NCBI GenBank assembly: GCA_052387675.1
Contig: JBQTIY010000002.1
Coordinates: 62,001 to 126,000 of the forward strand
Direction: 5' to 3'
Length of the DNA: 64,000 nucleotides
Source: JBQTIY01 sp052387675
GTDB taxonomy: Bacteria > Planctomycetota > B15-G4
The position numbers and the translations under genes were made by a program. Shown here piece after piece: positions 56,997 to 64,000 of this stretch. The notes under the pieces were generated by a model. It did no database searches and was not told the DNA's origin. It worked only from the letters and a program-made list of their open reading frames with translations. Within the stretch, counting starts at the first letter, position 1. Every line of letters starts with the position of its first letter.

Positions 56997-58145
56997 ATGA
57001 ATCCCCGCCTGCTGCTTTGCCTGTGTTCCTTCGCCCTGCCGGCCCTCGCGCTGGCCCCCCAGACTGCGCCCGCGAGCGCACCGGCCGCCACCGAAATGGT
57101 TGTGGCGCCGCTGCCCGGCACGGAGTGGTCGCTGCCCGAGCCAGGCACGGTGCTGCGCGCCGGCCCGAGTGCCGAACATGCCGGCGTCTTGACGCTCGAC
57201 GGCGCCACGGTTGTGCGGCTCGGCGAGTTGCGCGGCAGCTTCCGCCAAGTCTTCGTGCCGCAGGGTTTCCCCGTCTTCATGCACGAGGATTACCTCGCCA
57301 TCAAACCGAGCGAGGCCACGGCCACGGTCACCGGCGATCGCGTGAATCTGCGCTTGCTGCCTTCCACCGAGGGGCTCGCACCGCTCGGTCAGCTCGCGCG
57401 CGGCTCTGGTCCGCTCGTGCTGCTCGAACGCACCGGCGGCGGCTGGGCGCGGCTCCTGGCGCCGAGCGCCATTCCGCTCTACGCCCCGGTGACCTCGGTA
57501 ACGGGCAGCGACCTGCCCGATGCGCGCAGTCGCTGGGATCGCAGCGTCTTGGATCGCGAGACGCGCCGCGAGGCGGCGCTGGAGTCCTGGCGCGCTCGCG
57601 ACCCGAACTGGCAAAAGGAAATGGAATTGCTCTCGCGCACGGAACGACTGGCCGAGATCGACGTAACCTCGCTCGACGCGCCGGGCCTTGCGCAGCGGCG
57701 GGCGCAACTCGAGGAGATCACGCGGGGGGCCACCTGGAGTCAGACGCTGGAGTTGGCGGGCAAACTCCGCGAAGACGTCGGCCAGGTAGAGACACTGCGG
57801 GCGCAGGCCAGCCGTGCGCTCGATCAAGTGCAGCAGCGGCAAGCGCAGGATGACGCGGGTCTGCGACGCGAAGCGCGCATGCTCGGCCTCGGGTTGCGCT
57901 TTTCCGGTCGCGGCCAGGCCACGGCTCGGCAAGGCTCAGTGCACCGCGAGGGGCTCGGCGACGCGCCCATCTACACACTGCACGGAGCAGACGGCGAAAT
58001 CCTCAAGCTCACGGCCTCGGCTGACATCGCCACGCTCGAAGCCCTCGTGGGGCGTCACGTGTCCATCGAAGGCCGCCGACTGCAGCTTCTGAACGTCATC
58101 GGCCCGGTGCTGGTCATCGACAAGGTCGTGTCGTACTCGCGCTGA
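56997..58145 (+). CDS. Secreted SH3-like and coiled-coil protein, unknown function
   Basis: A 382-residue protein with a signal peptide (NPRLLLCLCSFALPALALA). One or two bacterial SH3-like modules follow (TVTGDRVNLRLLPSTEG through GGGWARLLAP), then a charged coiled coil (~190-290) and a C-terminal beta domain (LHGADGEILKLTASAD, then VIDKVVSYSR). It probably binds the cell wall. A TAAGAT -10-like element lies just upstream. ATG 56997 is preferred over TTG 56991. It overlaps the convergent tgt by 32 bases. Confidence 0.72.
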   Translation: MNPRLLLCLCSFALPALALAPQTAPASAPAATEMVVAPLPGTEWSLPEPGTVLRAGPSAEHAGVLTLDGATVVRLGELRGSFRQVFVPQGFPVFMHEDYLAIKPSEATATVTGDRVNLRLLPSTEGLAPLGQLARGSGPLVLLERTGGGWARLLAPSAIPLYAPVTSVTGSDLPDARSRWDRSVLDRETRREAALESWRARDPNWQKEMELLSRTERLAEIDVTSLDAPGLAQRRAQLEEITRGATWSQTLELAGKLREDVGQVETLRAQASRALDQVQQRQAQDDAGLRREARMLGLGLRFSGRGQATARQGSVHREGLGDAPIYTLHGADGEILKLTASADIATLEALVGRHVSIEGRRLQLLNVIGPVLVIDKVVSYSR

Positions 58146-59256
58146 AACGTCCGGCCAGGATGTCCTGCCGGGCGCGCTCCACCAGCCGGTGGAGATGCCG
58201 CAAATTGTGAGCTGAGCAAAGCGAGCGGCCGAGCGGCTCGTCGCTCATCAGCAAGTGCCGCAGGGCGCCGCGCGACCAGCCGCAGCAAGCCGGGCAATCG
58301 CAATCGGCCTCGATGGGCTCGCGATCCAGGCGATGCGCGTGGTTGCGCAGTTGCAGCGTGCCCTGCGCGGTGAAGACGGCGCCGTGGCGCCCGTTGCGCG
58401 TCGGCAGCACGCTGTCGAACATGTCGAAGCCTGCGGCGATGGCGGCCAGGACGTCGGCGGGGCGACCGATACCCATCGCGTAGCGCGGCTGATCCGTTGG
58501 CAAAAGCCCGGCGTAACGAGCCAAGGCGGCCTGCAGATCGGCTGAGGACTCGCCCACACTCAGCCCGCCCACGGCATAGCCGTCGAAGTCCAGCGCGCGC
58601 AGACCCTCGGCACAGCGCTCACGCAGGCGGTCGTCGAGTCCCCCTTGCACGATGGCGAACTGAGCCTGTCCGGGTGCCGCCGACGCGCGATGCGCCTCCC
58701 GGGCCGACGCGGCCCAGCGCAAGGTGCGCTCCACTGCAGCCGCCAGCCGCTCCGCTGAGCTCGGCAGCGGGGGGCAATCGTCAAAGGTCATGGCGATGTC
58801 GCTGTTCAGTCGGCTCTGGATCGCCACCGCCTCGCGCGGCCCGAGGCGCAGCGCACGCCCATCGATGGGCGAACGAAAGGTCACGCCCTCCTCATCGATG
58901 CGTGCCGTGTGCATCAGCGAGAAGACTTGGAAGCCGCCGCTGTCGGTGAGGAGGAGTCCGTCCCAGTTCATGACACGATGTAGGCCGCCAAGTTCCGCCA
59001 CGACGTCCGAGCCGGGCCGGTCTTCGAGGTGGCAGGTGTTGGCCAGCAGCAAGCCCGCACCGAGTGCGCGCAACTGATCGGGGAAGAGTCCCTTCACCGA
59101 GCCGTAGGTGCCCACCGGCAGAAAGGCGGGAGTGAGCAGCGTGCGTCCCCGCGAGTGCAGCTCACCGGCCCGCGCCGCAGCGCACTGCGCTGAGACGGAG
59201 AACTCCAGTGCGGACGAGTTGGGCGCGGAAGGGGCGGGCGAAGCGGGGCCGCTCAC
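58114..59256 (-). CDS. tgt: tRNA-guanine transglycosylase (second copy)
   Basis: A 380-residue paralogue of the enzyme at 12433. It has LLTDSGGFQVFSL, IAMTFDDCPPL (active-site Asp and Cys), FAIVQGG, the nucleophile Asp in FDSVLPTRNGR, and the zinc site C-x-C-x2-C with a downstream His. Its specificity loop GGLSVGE is the common bacterial form, so it is more likely than the first copy to be the standard preQ1/queuosine enzyme. It overlaps the SpoIID-like gene by 4 bases and is the last gene of the ruvB operon. Confidence 0.94.
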   Translation of the reverse strand: MSGPASPAPSAPNSSALEFSVSAQCAAARAGELHSRGRTLLTPAFLPVGTYGSVKGLFPDQLRALGAGLLLANTCHLEDRPGSDVVAELGGLHRVMNWDGLLLTDSGGFQVFSLMHTARIDEEGVTFRSPIDGRALRLGPREAVAIQSRLNSDIAMTFDDCPPLPSSAERLAAAVERTLRWAASAREAHRASAAPGQAQFAIVQGGLDDRLRERCAEGLRALDFDGYAVGGLSVGESSADLQAALARYAGLLPTDQPRYAMGIGRPADVLAAIAAGFDMFDSVLPTRNGRHGAVFTAQGTLQLRNHAHRLDREPIEADCDCPACCGWSRGALRHLLMSDEPLGRSLCSAHNLRHLHRLVERARQDILAGRFSASTTRPCR

Positions 59257-60440
59257 GGCCGGCCAGCGAGTTGAGCGCCCGGGTAATAGCGGGCCAGGAT
59301 CGCCTCGTAGCCGGCACCGCGCGCGGCGAATCCGGCAGCGCCGTACTGACAGAGTCCGACGCCGTGGCCGAAGCCGCCGCCCTCCACAACGAGCAGTCCA
59401 CCTTCGAGCTGCGGCGCGGAGCGCCAGCTCGTCGAGAGCATCTGTTCGGCCAGCGGGCGGCCCTGCGAGAGGCGCGAGCGCAGTTCCTCGGCGCGCAGAG
59501 TGGCGAGCTGCTCGCCGGCCAGCACGGTGACGAGGCTGGGCCGGCCCGGGAGCTGATCGGGTGGCACGGTGAGCGCACTGAGTGGGGCGGCGGTCAGCCC
59601 CGCCGCGACGCAGACCCGAGCGACCTCAAAGCGCCGCGTCCAGCGGTAGTACGGTGAGTCACGGCAGTCGGGGCATTCGACGGCCTCGTCCATAACGCCG
59701 GCAGCCGCCGCCGCAAAGAGTGCGCGCGCCGGCGCCGTGCGCCCGCCGCACGTGGAGTGGTAATAGGCGTTCACTGTCGAGCCCTGGTGCTCAAGGGTCT
59801 GCCCGGCCGTCTCGCGCACCGCGCGCGTGCCGAGCGGCGTCTCGGCGGTTACCCCGCCGTAGGCTTGACTGCGCGTGTCGCCCCAGAGGTAGCCGCGCTC
59901 CGCGAACTCAGCCAAGGCGTAGCTGCGCGCGGCCACCGCCTGGGCCTTGAGGGCCTCGAGCCCGAAGCGGTCGGGCATTTCCGACGGCACGACGCCGAGC
60001 AAGTAGTCCTCGAGCGGCAGTTCGTTCACGAGCTGCGCTCGCCCGGATTTCAGGTCGTACTCGATGCGCAGAGCACCGCGATAGCGCCGGCCGCCCACGA
60101 GCAATTGTCCGCTGCCCTGCGCCTGCAGGCGCACCGGCGGCGGGCCCAGGTTGTGTTCACCGAGCAGCACGCCGGCCAGGGTCACCTTCAAGGGCGTCGC
60201 GGCGGGCAGACTCGAGCCTCGGCCCCGCTCGGCCCCGCGCTCGTCCCGAGCCGACCAGTCACCGGTCCAGCCCAGGCTGGGCGGCGTCGGCAGGCTGAGC
60301 CGGATCGCGACGGCGTGCGTGGGCCGCGGAGCGGCCGGTGCCGGTGGCGTTGCGACAGCGCGCCGGCTGCCGCCCTGGCCGGCACAGGCGAGGCCCAGCA
60401 GCAGCAGGGCGCTCAGCACGCTGCCCACAGCCCGTCTCAC
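59253..60440 (-). CDS. SpoIID/LytB-domain lipoprotein
   Basis: A 395-residue lipoprotein (lipobox GLAC, C19). The SpoIID domain shows 'YLLGVVPSEMP', KAQAVAARSYALA, YYHSTCGG and GFGHGVGLCQYGAAG. In sporulators SpoIID is a lytic transglycosylase acting on denuded glycan; here a general cell-wall role is likely, as no sporulation genes are seen. The conserved catalytic Glu in PSEMP is present. It sits between ruvB and tgt with 4-base overlaps on both sides. Confidence 0.88.
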   Translation of the reverse strand: MRRAVGSVLSALLLLGLACAGQGGSRRAVATPPAPAAPRPTHAVAIRLSLPTPPSLGWTGDWSARDERGAERGRGSSLPAATPLKVTLAGVLLGEHNLGPPPVRLQAQGSGQLLVGGRRYRGALRIEYDLKSGRAQLVNELPLEDYLLGVVPSEMPDRFGLEALKAQAVAARSYALAEFAERGYLWGDTRSQAYGGVTAETPLGTRAVRETAGQTLEHQGSTVNAYYHSTCGGRTAPARALFAAAAAGVMDEAVECPDCRDSPYYRWTRRFEVARVCVAAGLTAAPLSALTVPPDQLPGRPSLVTVLAGEQLATLRAEELRSRLSQGRPLAEQMLSTSWRSAPQLEGGLLVVEGGGFGHGVGLCQYGAAGFAARGAGYEAILARYYPGAQLAGRP

Positions 60441-61459
60441 GCGGGGAACAGTCCCGGAGTGGACGTCTCGGTGCCGAGATGACGGCGCGCTGCATCGGTG
60501 AGCTGCCGGCCGCGAGGCGTGCGCTTGAGGAAGCCCAAGCGAATGAGGTGCGGCTCGTAAACAAGTTCCAGCGTGTCTTCCTCTTCACCCACGGCGACGG
60601 CGAGTGTGCGCAGGCCCGCCGGCCCGCCGCCCAAACGCGCCAGCGCCGCGAGCAGACGGCGGTCCATGTCTTCGAGGCCCAGTTCGTCGATGCCCAGCAT
60701 GGTGAGACCCGAATTGACAATCTCCGCCGTGATGCGCGGCGACTGTTGCAGTTCGGCCAGGTCGCGCAGGCGGCGCAGCAGGCGGTTGGCGATGCGCGGC
60801 ACGCCACGACTGCGCTGGGCCAAGCGCGGCGCGGCCTCTTCGTCGAGCGGGCAGTTCAGGCGCTCGGAGGAGCGTCTCAGGATGCGCTCGATGTCCTCGG
60901 CCGGATAGTGCTGCAGCTTCTCGATGATGCCGAAGCGCGAGCGGAAGGCGTGGCTCAAAAGACCCTCGCGCGTGGTCGCGCCAATGAGCGTGAACGGTGC
61001 CACGGTGAGGCGCACCGAACGAGCCGCAGGGCCTTGGTCGATCACGACATCGACGGCCAGATCCTCCATCGCCGCGTAGAGATACTCCTCGACCACGCGC
61101 GGCATGCGGTGGATCTCGTCCACGAAGAGGACGTCGCCCGACTCAAGCCCGGTGAGCAGACCGACCAAATCTCCCGCGCGCTCCAGAGCCGGGCCGGAGG
61201 TCTGGCGCAAGGTGCGCCCGAGCGTGCCCGCGATGAGGTGGGCCAGCGTGGTCTTGCCGAGCCCCGGCGGTCCCGAGAGCAGCACATGGTCCAACGCGCG
61301 GCCTCGGCGACGGGCGGCGTCGATCCAGGTGCGCAGATTGGCCACGACCCGCACCTGGCCTACAAACTCATCGAATTCTCGCGGCCGCAGCGGTCCTTCG
61401 GGCTCCTCGGCCTGCTGGCTCAGCGCCCGAAAGATCCCCGCCGCGCCTGGCTCATCCAT
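60437..61459 (-). CDS. ruvB: Holliday junction branch-migration helicase RuvB
   Basis: The AAA+ motor of the RuvAB complex. About 340 residues show FDEFVGQ, Walker A GPPGLGKTT, Walker B VLFVDEIHRM, the arginine finger region (TREGLLS...FRSRFG) and a C-terminal winged helix (PRGRQLTDAARRHL). I prefer ATG 61459, six bases after the -10; GTG 61465 is the alternative. ruvA and ruvC are not in the window. Confidence 0.96.
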   Translation of the reverse strand: MDEPGAAGIFRALSQQAEEPEGPLRPREFDEFVGQVRVVANLRTWIDAARRRGRALDHVLLSGPPGLGKTTLAHLIAGTLGRTLRQTSGPALERAGDLVGLLTGLESGDVLFVDEIHRMPRVVEEYLYAAMEDLAVDVVIDQGPAARSVRLTVAPFTLIGATTREGLLSHAFRSRFGIIEKLQHYPAEDIERILRRSSERLNCPLDEEAAPRLAQRSRGVPRIANRLLRRLRDLAELQQSPRITAEIVNSGLTMLGIDELGLEDMDRRLLAALARLGGGPAGLRTLAVAVGEEEDTLELVYEPHLIRLGFLKRTPRGRQLTDAARRHLGTETSTPGLFPA

Positions 61460-61465
61460 CGGCAC

Positions 61466-61471
61466 ATGATA
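61466..61471 (-). promoter_or_regulatory. ruvB: -10 element of ruvB, leaderless spacing
   Basis: TATCAT on the minus strand, then six bases to ATG 61459: the same arrangement as before the SahR-like gene. No clear -35. The rest of the 202-base ruvB/lipoprotein gap holds TACATT at 61491 for the plus strand and nothing else I can name. Confidence 0.5.
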
Positions 61472-61673
61472 CCGAGCCGGCGTGGATCGCTACATTGCGA
61501 CAACTTACCGGTCGGCTGCCTTGACTCCCTGAGGGGCTGCATCAAGAATGGACCAGATTCCCGAAGGTCCCCGGATCGACCCGATGATCCGCGAACCAAG
61601 GGCCCAGGTGGCCGACCGCGGTACCAGGCATCCCGAACCCTTGTCCCGCGTCCCGAATCCGAAGGAAACTGAT

Positions 61674-64000
61674 ATGCGCCATGGCGCTTCGCTCCTGCTC
61701 GTAGCCCTCACGGGCTTGATCGTGTCCTGCGGCGGTGGTGGTGGCGGGAGCGGCGGCGGCGGTGGCGGCGGCGTCGCTGCAGGCGACGCGGGCAGCACCG
61801 GCACCGTGGGAGCTGTGGCGCCGTCCCAGGCTGATCAGCAGGTCCAGACGTTCGCGACAACGGGCCGCGATGGCGGCTGGTCGCAGGTGGACCTAGTTCC
61901 GGTCTCGGCCGGCAGTCCCGGCACCGGCCCGCTGGTGAACCCCCTCCAGGCGGCGCTCCTCGCAGCGCTGCAGACGCTGTCCGGCACCGACCTGAACAAC
62001 AACTGGGCCGGCGCCTCACCCGCGCTGCCGACCACCGGCTTCGACACCTACATCACCGGGCTCGCACCGGGTTCCTTCGCCGGTTTCATCTTGGCCGCCA
62101 ACAACCTCTACGACATGTTTCAGACGAGCACGGGTCTGGCGCGGCTGTCGCTCATCCTCACGCCTCCGCCCGCCTTTGTCTTCAACGGCTTCACCGGCGG
62201 CGACATCAGCAGCGACGGGCTGAACGACGGAGGCTCCGGACTCTTCTCGAACATCGCGGCGCTGCTGCCCGGTCGCGCGGTGCCGCCCAAGGCCGCGACA
62301 TTGCCCAACACGATGGGGGCCGCTGCTCCGGCTTCCGGCCGTGGTCCCTCGCCGACCGATGAACATCAGTTCATTCAGATCGTGTTCCCTTATCCGCTCG
62401 ACGCCAGCAGCCTGTTCAACTGCGGACAGGGCGTCACCTCCTTCCTGGGTGACAGCCTCCTCGCCGACAATGTCATCATCCAGGCCAATGGCGTGCGCCG
62501 TCTGCCGCCGGATGCCGTCAACGTTTTCGGGTTGGTCAACTCGCACGTCTCGGGAGTCGCCGTGATCGGCGGCGTGACCGCCGTGCCGATCGCCGGCTGC
62601 CCCGCAGCGCCGATCCTGGCGACCATCGACGCCAATCCCCTCAGTCCGACCTTCGGCCATGTGCCCACAGGCGCTCGCGCCCTCATCGGCCTGCCCAACG
62701 TCTTCACTTACATAGCGCATGAGAGTCCGGCCGCGATTCCCGCTTCCCCGGGACCCGCGCCGATCGGCGTCATCGGGCACATCGACTTCATCAGCGGCAA
62801 TCTCATCCTGCCCAACCCGACGGCCGGTTTGGGCGGACGCGTCTTCGGAGGCCCGCCGGCTCCTGGCGTGCCGAGTTCCGTCAACGACTTCCTCAGCAAT
62901 GGGGACCAGACCGCCGCGGGCATCGGCTTCGTCTCGATCGAGATCAAGCGCCTGCGCAGCAATGGCACCACGATCAACAATCCCTACTTCCACACCTTTC
63001 CTGTGGATCAGGCCCAGGTCGGTGCGGACACGCGCGCCGTCAACGGCAGCTTTAACCGCGGGCCTGCCATTGCGATCAATGCGGCGACACAGATTCCCCG
63101 CATCGATGTCCTTGACCCGACAGCTGATGTCATCGGGGTTTACAACGCTGCGCCGCTGAGCGATGCCGATGCCGCCATGCACAAGGTGTCCACTCGCGCA
63201 CGTTTCCGCGTGGACTTCGACCGCGAAGTCGTGCCGAACTCGGTGGGCTTCTCTCGGCGGCACACAATTCACTCCGTTGCTGCGCAGGGCACCGTGTTCC
63301 CCTTCAACGGCAACACGCGCCCCAATAACAGCCCCTCCGGCCAGTTCGTCGGCAGCGTGACGAGCCCCATCGGTCCAAGCATCTTTTTGGCGGTGACCCA
63401 GCCGGCCGGGATCAACCGCAATCCGGCCAGCCCCTTGTTCAACCTGGTGCAAAAGACCAACTCACCCTTCGCCAAAGTGAATGGGGGCAACTTTGACGAC
63501 GGCACCGCGTTCTCGCTCGCTCAGCAGGTCATGAACGGTCTGAACCCGACCGTGCACAACTCGCTCGCGCAGATCGTGCGCGGAGTCGTGCCTTGCGACA
63601 TTTATCCGCTCAACCAGAACAACCTGCAGTCCTACATCATCGAACCTCTCGTTGAGCTTCCGCCCAATGTGGTTCTCACGCTGGGCGTGTCCACGGCTGG
63701 CCTGGGTACCACCAAGTTGGGCCGCACGGGCGTGGGCAACTTCACGCGCTCGGGTACGGTTTACACGACCTTCCAGGGGCTGAATGCCGTGGCCGTGGGT
63801 GAGGATCCCAGCCAAAAGCAGTTCGCCATCGCCAATGAAACGCTCATCAAGGTGAATGCCGGTCCGATGGACCTGCAGGGCAATCTGTTCTTCGGCGGCA
63901 CGGCCGTCGCGATCGATCGCCTCGTGAACGGCAATCCGGCCGACGACCTAACCATCGGCGGATTCAATGTGGCCCGCACCTTCCGGACGGGTGCTGACAA
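61674..64000 (+). CDS. Large glycine-rich lipoprotein, C-terminus beyond the window
   Basis: Open from ATG 61674 to the last base: at least 775 residues without a stop. MRHGASLLLVALTGLIVSCG carries a lipobox ending at C19, followed by a glycine/serine linker (residues 20-35). The body is rich in N, G, P, V and I, without a family I can name; the pattern of short beta-strands (for example VVLTLGVSTAGLGTT and FFGGTAVAIDRLV) suggests a repetitive beta-rich surface protein. It is transcribed away from ruvB. Domain, length and function are unknown. Confidence 0.78.
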   Translation, partial: MRHGASLLLVALTGLIVSCGGGGGGSGGGGGGGVAAGDAGSTGTVGAVAPSQADQQVQTFATTGRDGGWSQVDLVPVSAGSPGTGPLVNPLQAALLAALQTLSGTDLNNNWAGASPALPTTGFDTYITGLAPGSFAGFILAANNLYDMFQTSTGLARLSLILTPPPAFVFNGFTGGDISSDGLNDGGSGLFSNIAALLPGRAVPPKAATLPNTMGAAAPASGRGPSPTDEHQFIQIVFPYPLDASSLFNCGQGVTSFLGDSLLADNVIIQANGVRRLPPDAVNVFGLVNSHVSGVAVIGGVTAVPIAGCPAAPILATIDANPLSPTFGHVPTGARALIGLPNVFTYIAHESPAAIPASPGPAPIGVIGHIDFISGNLILPNPTAGLGGRVFGGPPAPGVPSSVNDFLSNGDQTAAGIGFVSIEIKRLRSNGTTINNPYFHTFPVDQAQVGADTRAVNGSFNRGPAIAINAATQIPRIDVLDPTADVIGVYNAAPLSDADAAMHKVSTRARFRVDFDREVVPNSVGFSRRHTIHSVAAQGTVFPFNGNTRPNNSPSGQFVGSVTSPIGPSIFLAVTQPAGINRNPASPLFNLVQKTNSPFAKVNGGNFDDGTAFSLAQQVMNGLNPTVHNSLAQIVRGVVPCDIYPLNQNNLQSYIIEPLVELPPNVVLTLGVSTAGLGTTKLGRTGVGNFTRSGTVYTTFQGLNAVAVGEDPSQKQFAIANETLIKVNAGPMDLQGNLFFGGTAVAIDRLVNGNPADDLTIGGFNVARTFRTGAD

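Noticed and set aside
58114..59256. The second tgt as a DpdA-type DNA-modifying enzyme
   Set aside because: It keeps the usual tRNA-enzyme zinc site and loops, and no dpd genes accompany it.
59253..60440. The SpoIID homologue as evidence for sporulation
   Set aside because: SpoIID-domain lipoproteins occur in many non-sporulating bacteria, and no other sporulation gene is present.
62016..63452. A 478-codon minus-strand frame opposite the large lipoprotein
   Set aside because: The plus strand holds a lipobox-started frame with normal composition to the window end. The minus frame is dominated by R, G, D and H with no domain.

Overview
The window is 64 kb of GC-rich bacterial chromosome, packed with genes: no gap between genes exceeds about 210 bases, and many neighbours overlap by 4 bases (ATGA) or a little more. 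It holds about 54 protein genes, two tRNA genes that encode their own CCA, and no insertion sequence, prophage, CRISPR array or rRNA. Several traits point to the Planctomycetota or a close PVC relative: a double-length UvrA (also known from Chlamydiae), secreted FG-GAP and HEAT-repeat proteins, a lone DUF5989 microprotein, and a GldG/DUF4340 pair. This placement is an inference from gene content, not from a marker-gene tree.

Layout. 1-3190: the end of a GldG-like ABC-transport auxiliary gene and a DUF4340 gene. 3213-7372 (minus): purN, a secreted FG-GAP protein, a YggS PLP protein and tilS. 7486-11260: gap-pgk-rpe-accD (lower glycolysis, pentose phosphates, fatty-acid carboxylase). 11357-13563: tRNA-Asn, a cobalamin adenosyltransferase, a DUF423 membrane protein and a first tgt. 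13620-19586: a SahR-like ArsR-methyltransferase with an operator-promoter, ahcY, mrp, DUF971, glyA and a DEDD exonuclease (SAM recycling, Fe-S and one-carbon genes). 19617-22480 (minus): purC-purE-mtnA and a small conserved gene. 22668-38285: galE, an RNase Z-like hydrolase, a PBP4-type dacB and an IMPase, then a DNA-repair block (tandem uvrA, an XPB helicase and an XPB-associated protein) running into thiE-thiL-tsaE. 38350-42398: a TolC-type porin, nadD, DUF5989, a DegP-type protease and tRNA-Val.

42558-47129: alanine dehydrogenase, a secreted nuclease, uppP and the GDP-D-rhamnose pair gmd-rmd. 47087-49494 (minus): a lipoprotein amidase and an MFS permease. 49589-55197: an aminotransferase, then a membrane molybdoenzyme made of a fused ferredoxin-NrfD subunit and a catalytic subunit. 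55185-61465 holds HEAT-repeat and SH3-like envelope proteins, a second tgt, a SpoIID-like lipoprotein and ruvB. From 61674 a large glycine-rich lipoprotein runs off the end of the window.

The observations most worth following are: the four-ATPase UvrA followed directly by an XPB helicase and its partner; two genes that appear to start with ATC; a textbook promoter with an overlapping operator and a leaderless start in front of the SahR-like regulator; tandem copies of the tRNA-Val 3' end just behind that tRNA; two divergent tgt paralogues; and a molybdoenzyme that seems to face the cytoplasm. The rest looks like ordinary housekeeping content. I did not find a clearly new multi-gene defence or mobile system.
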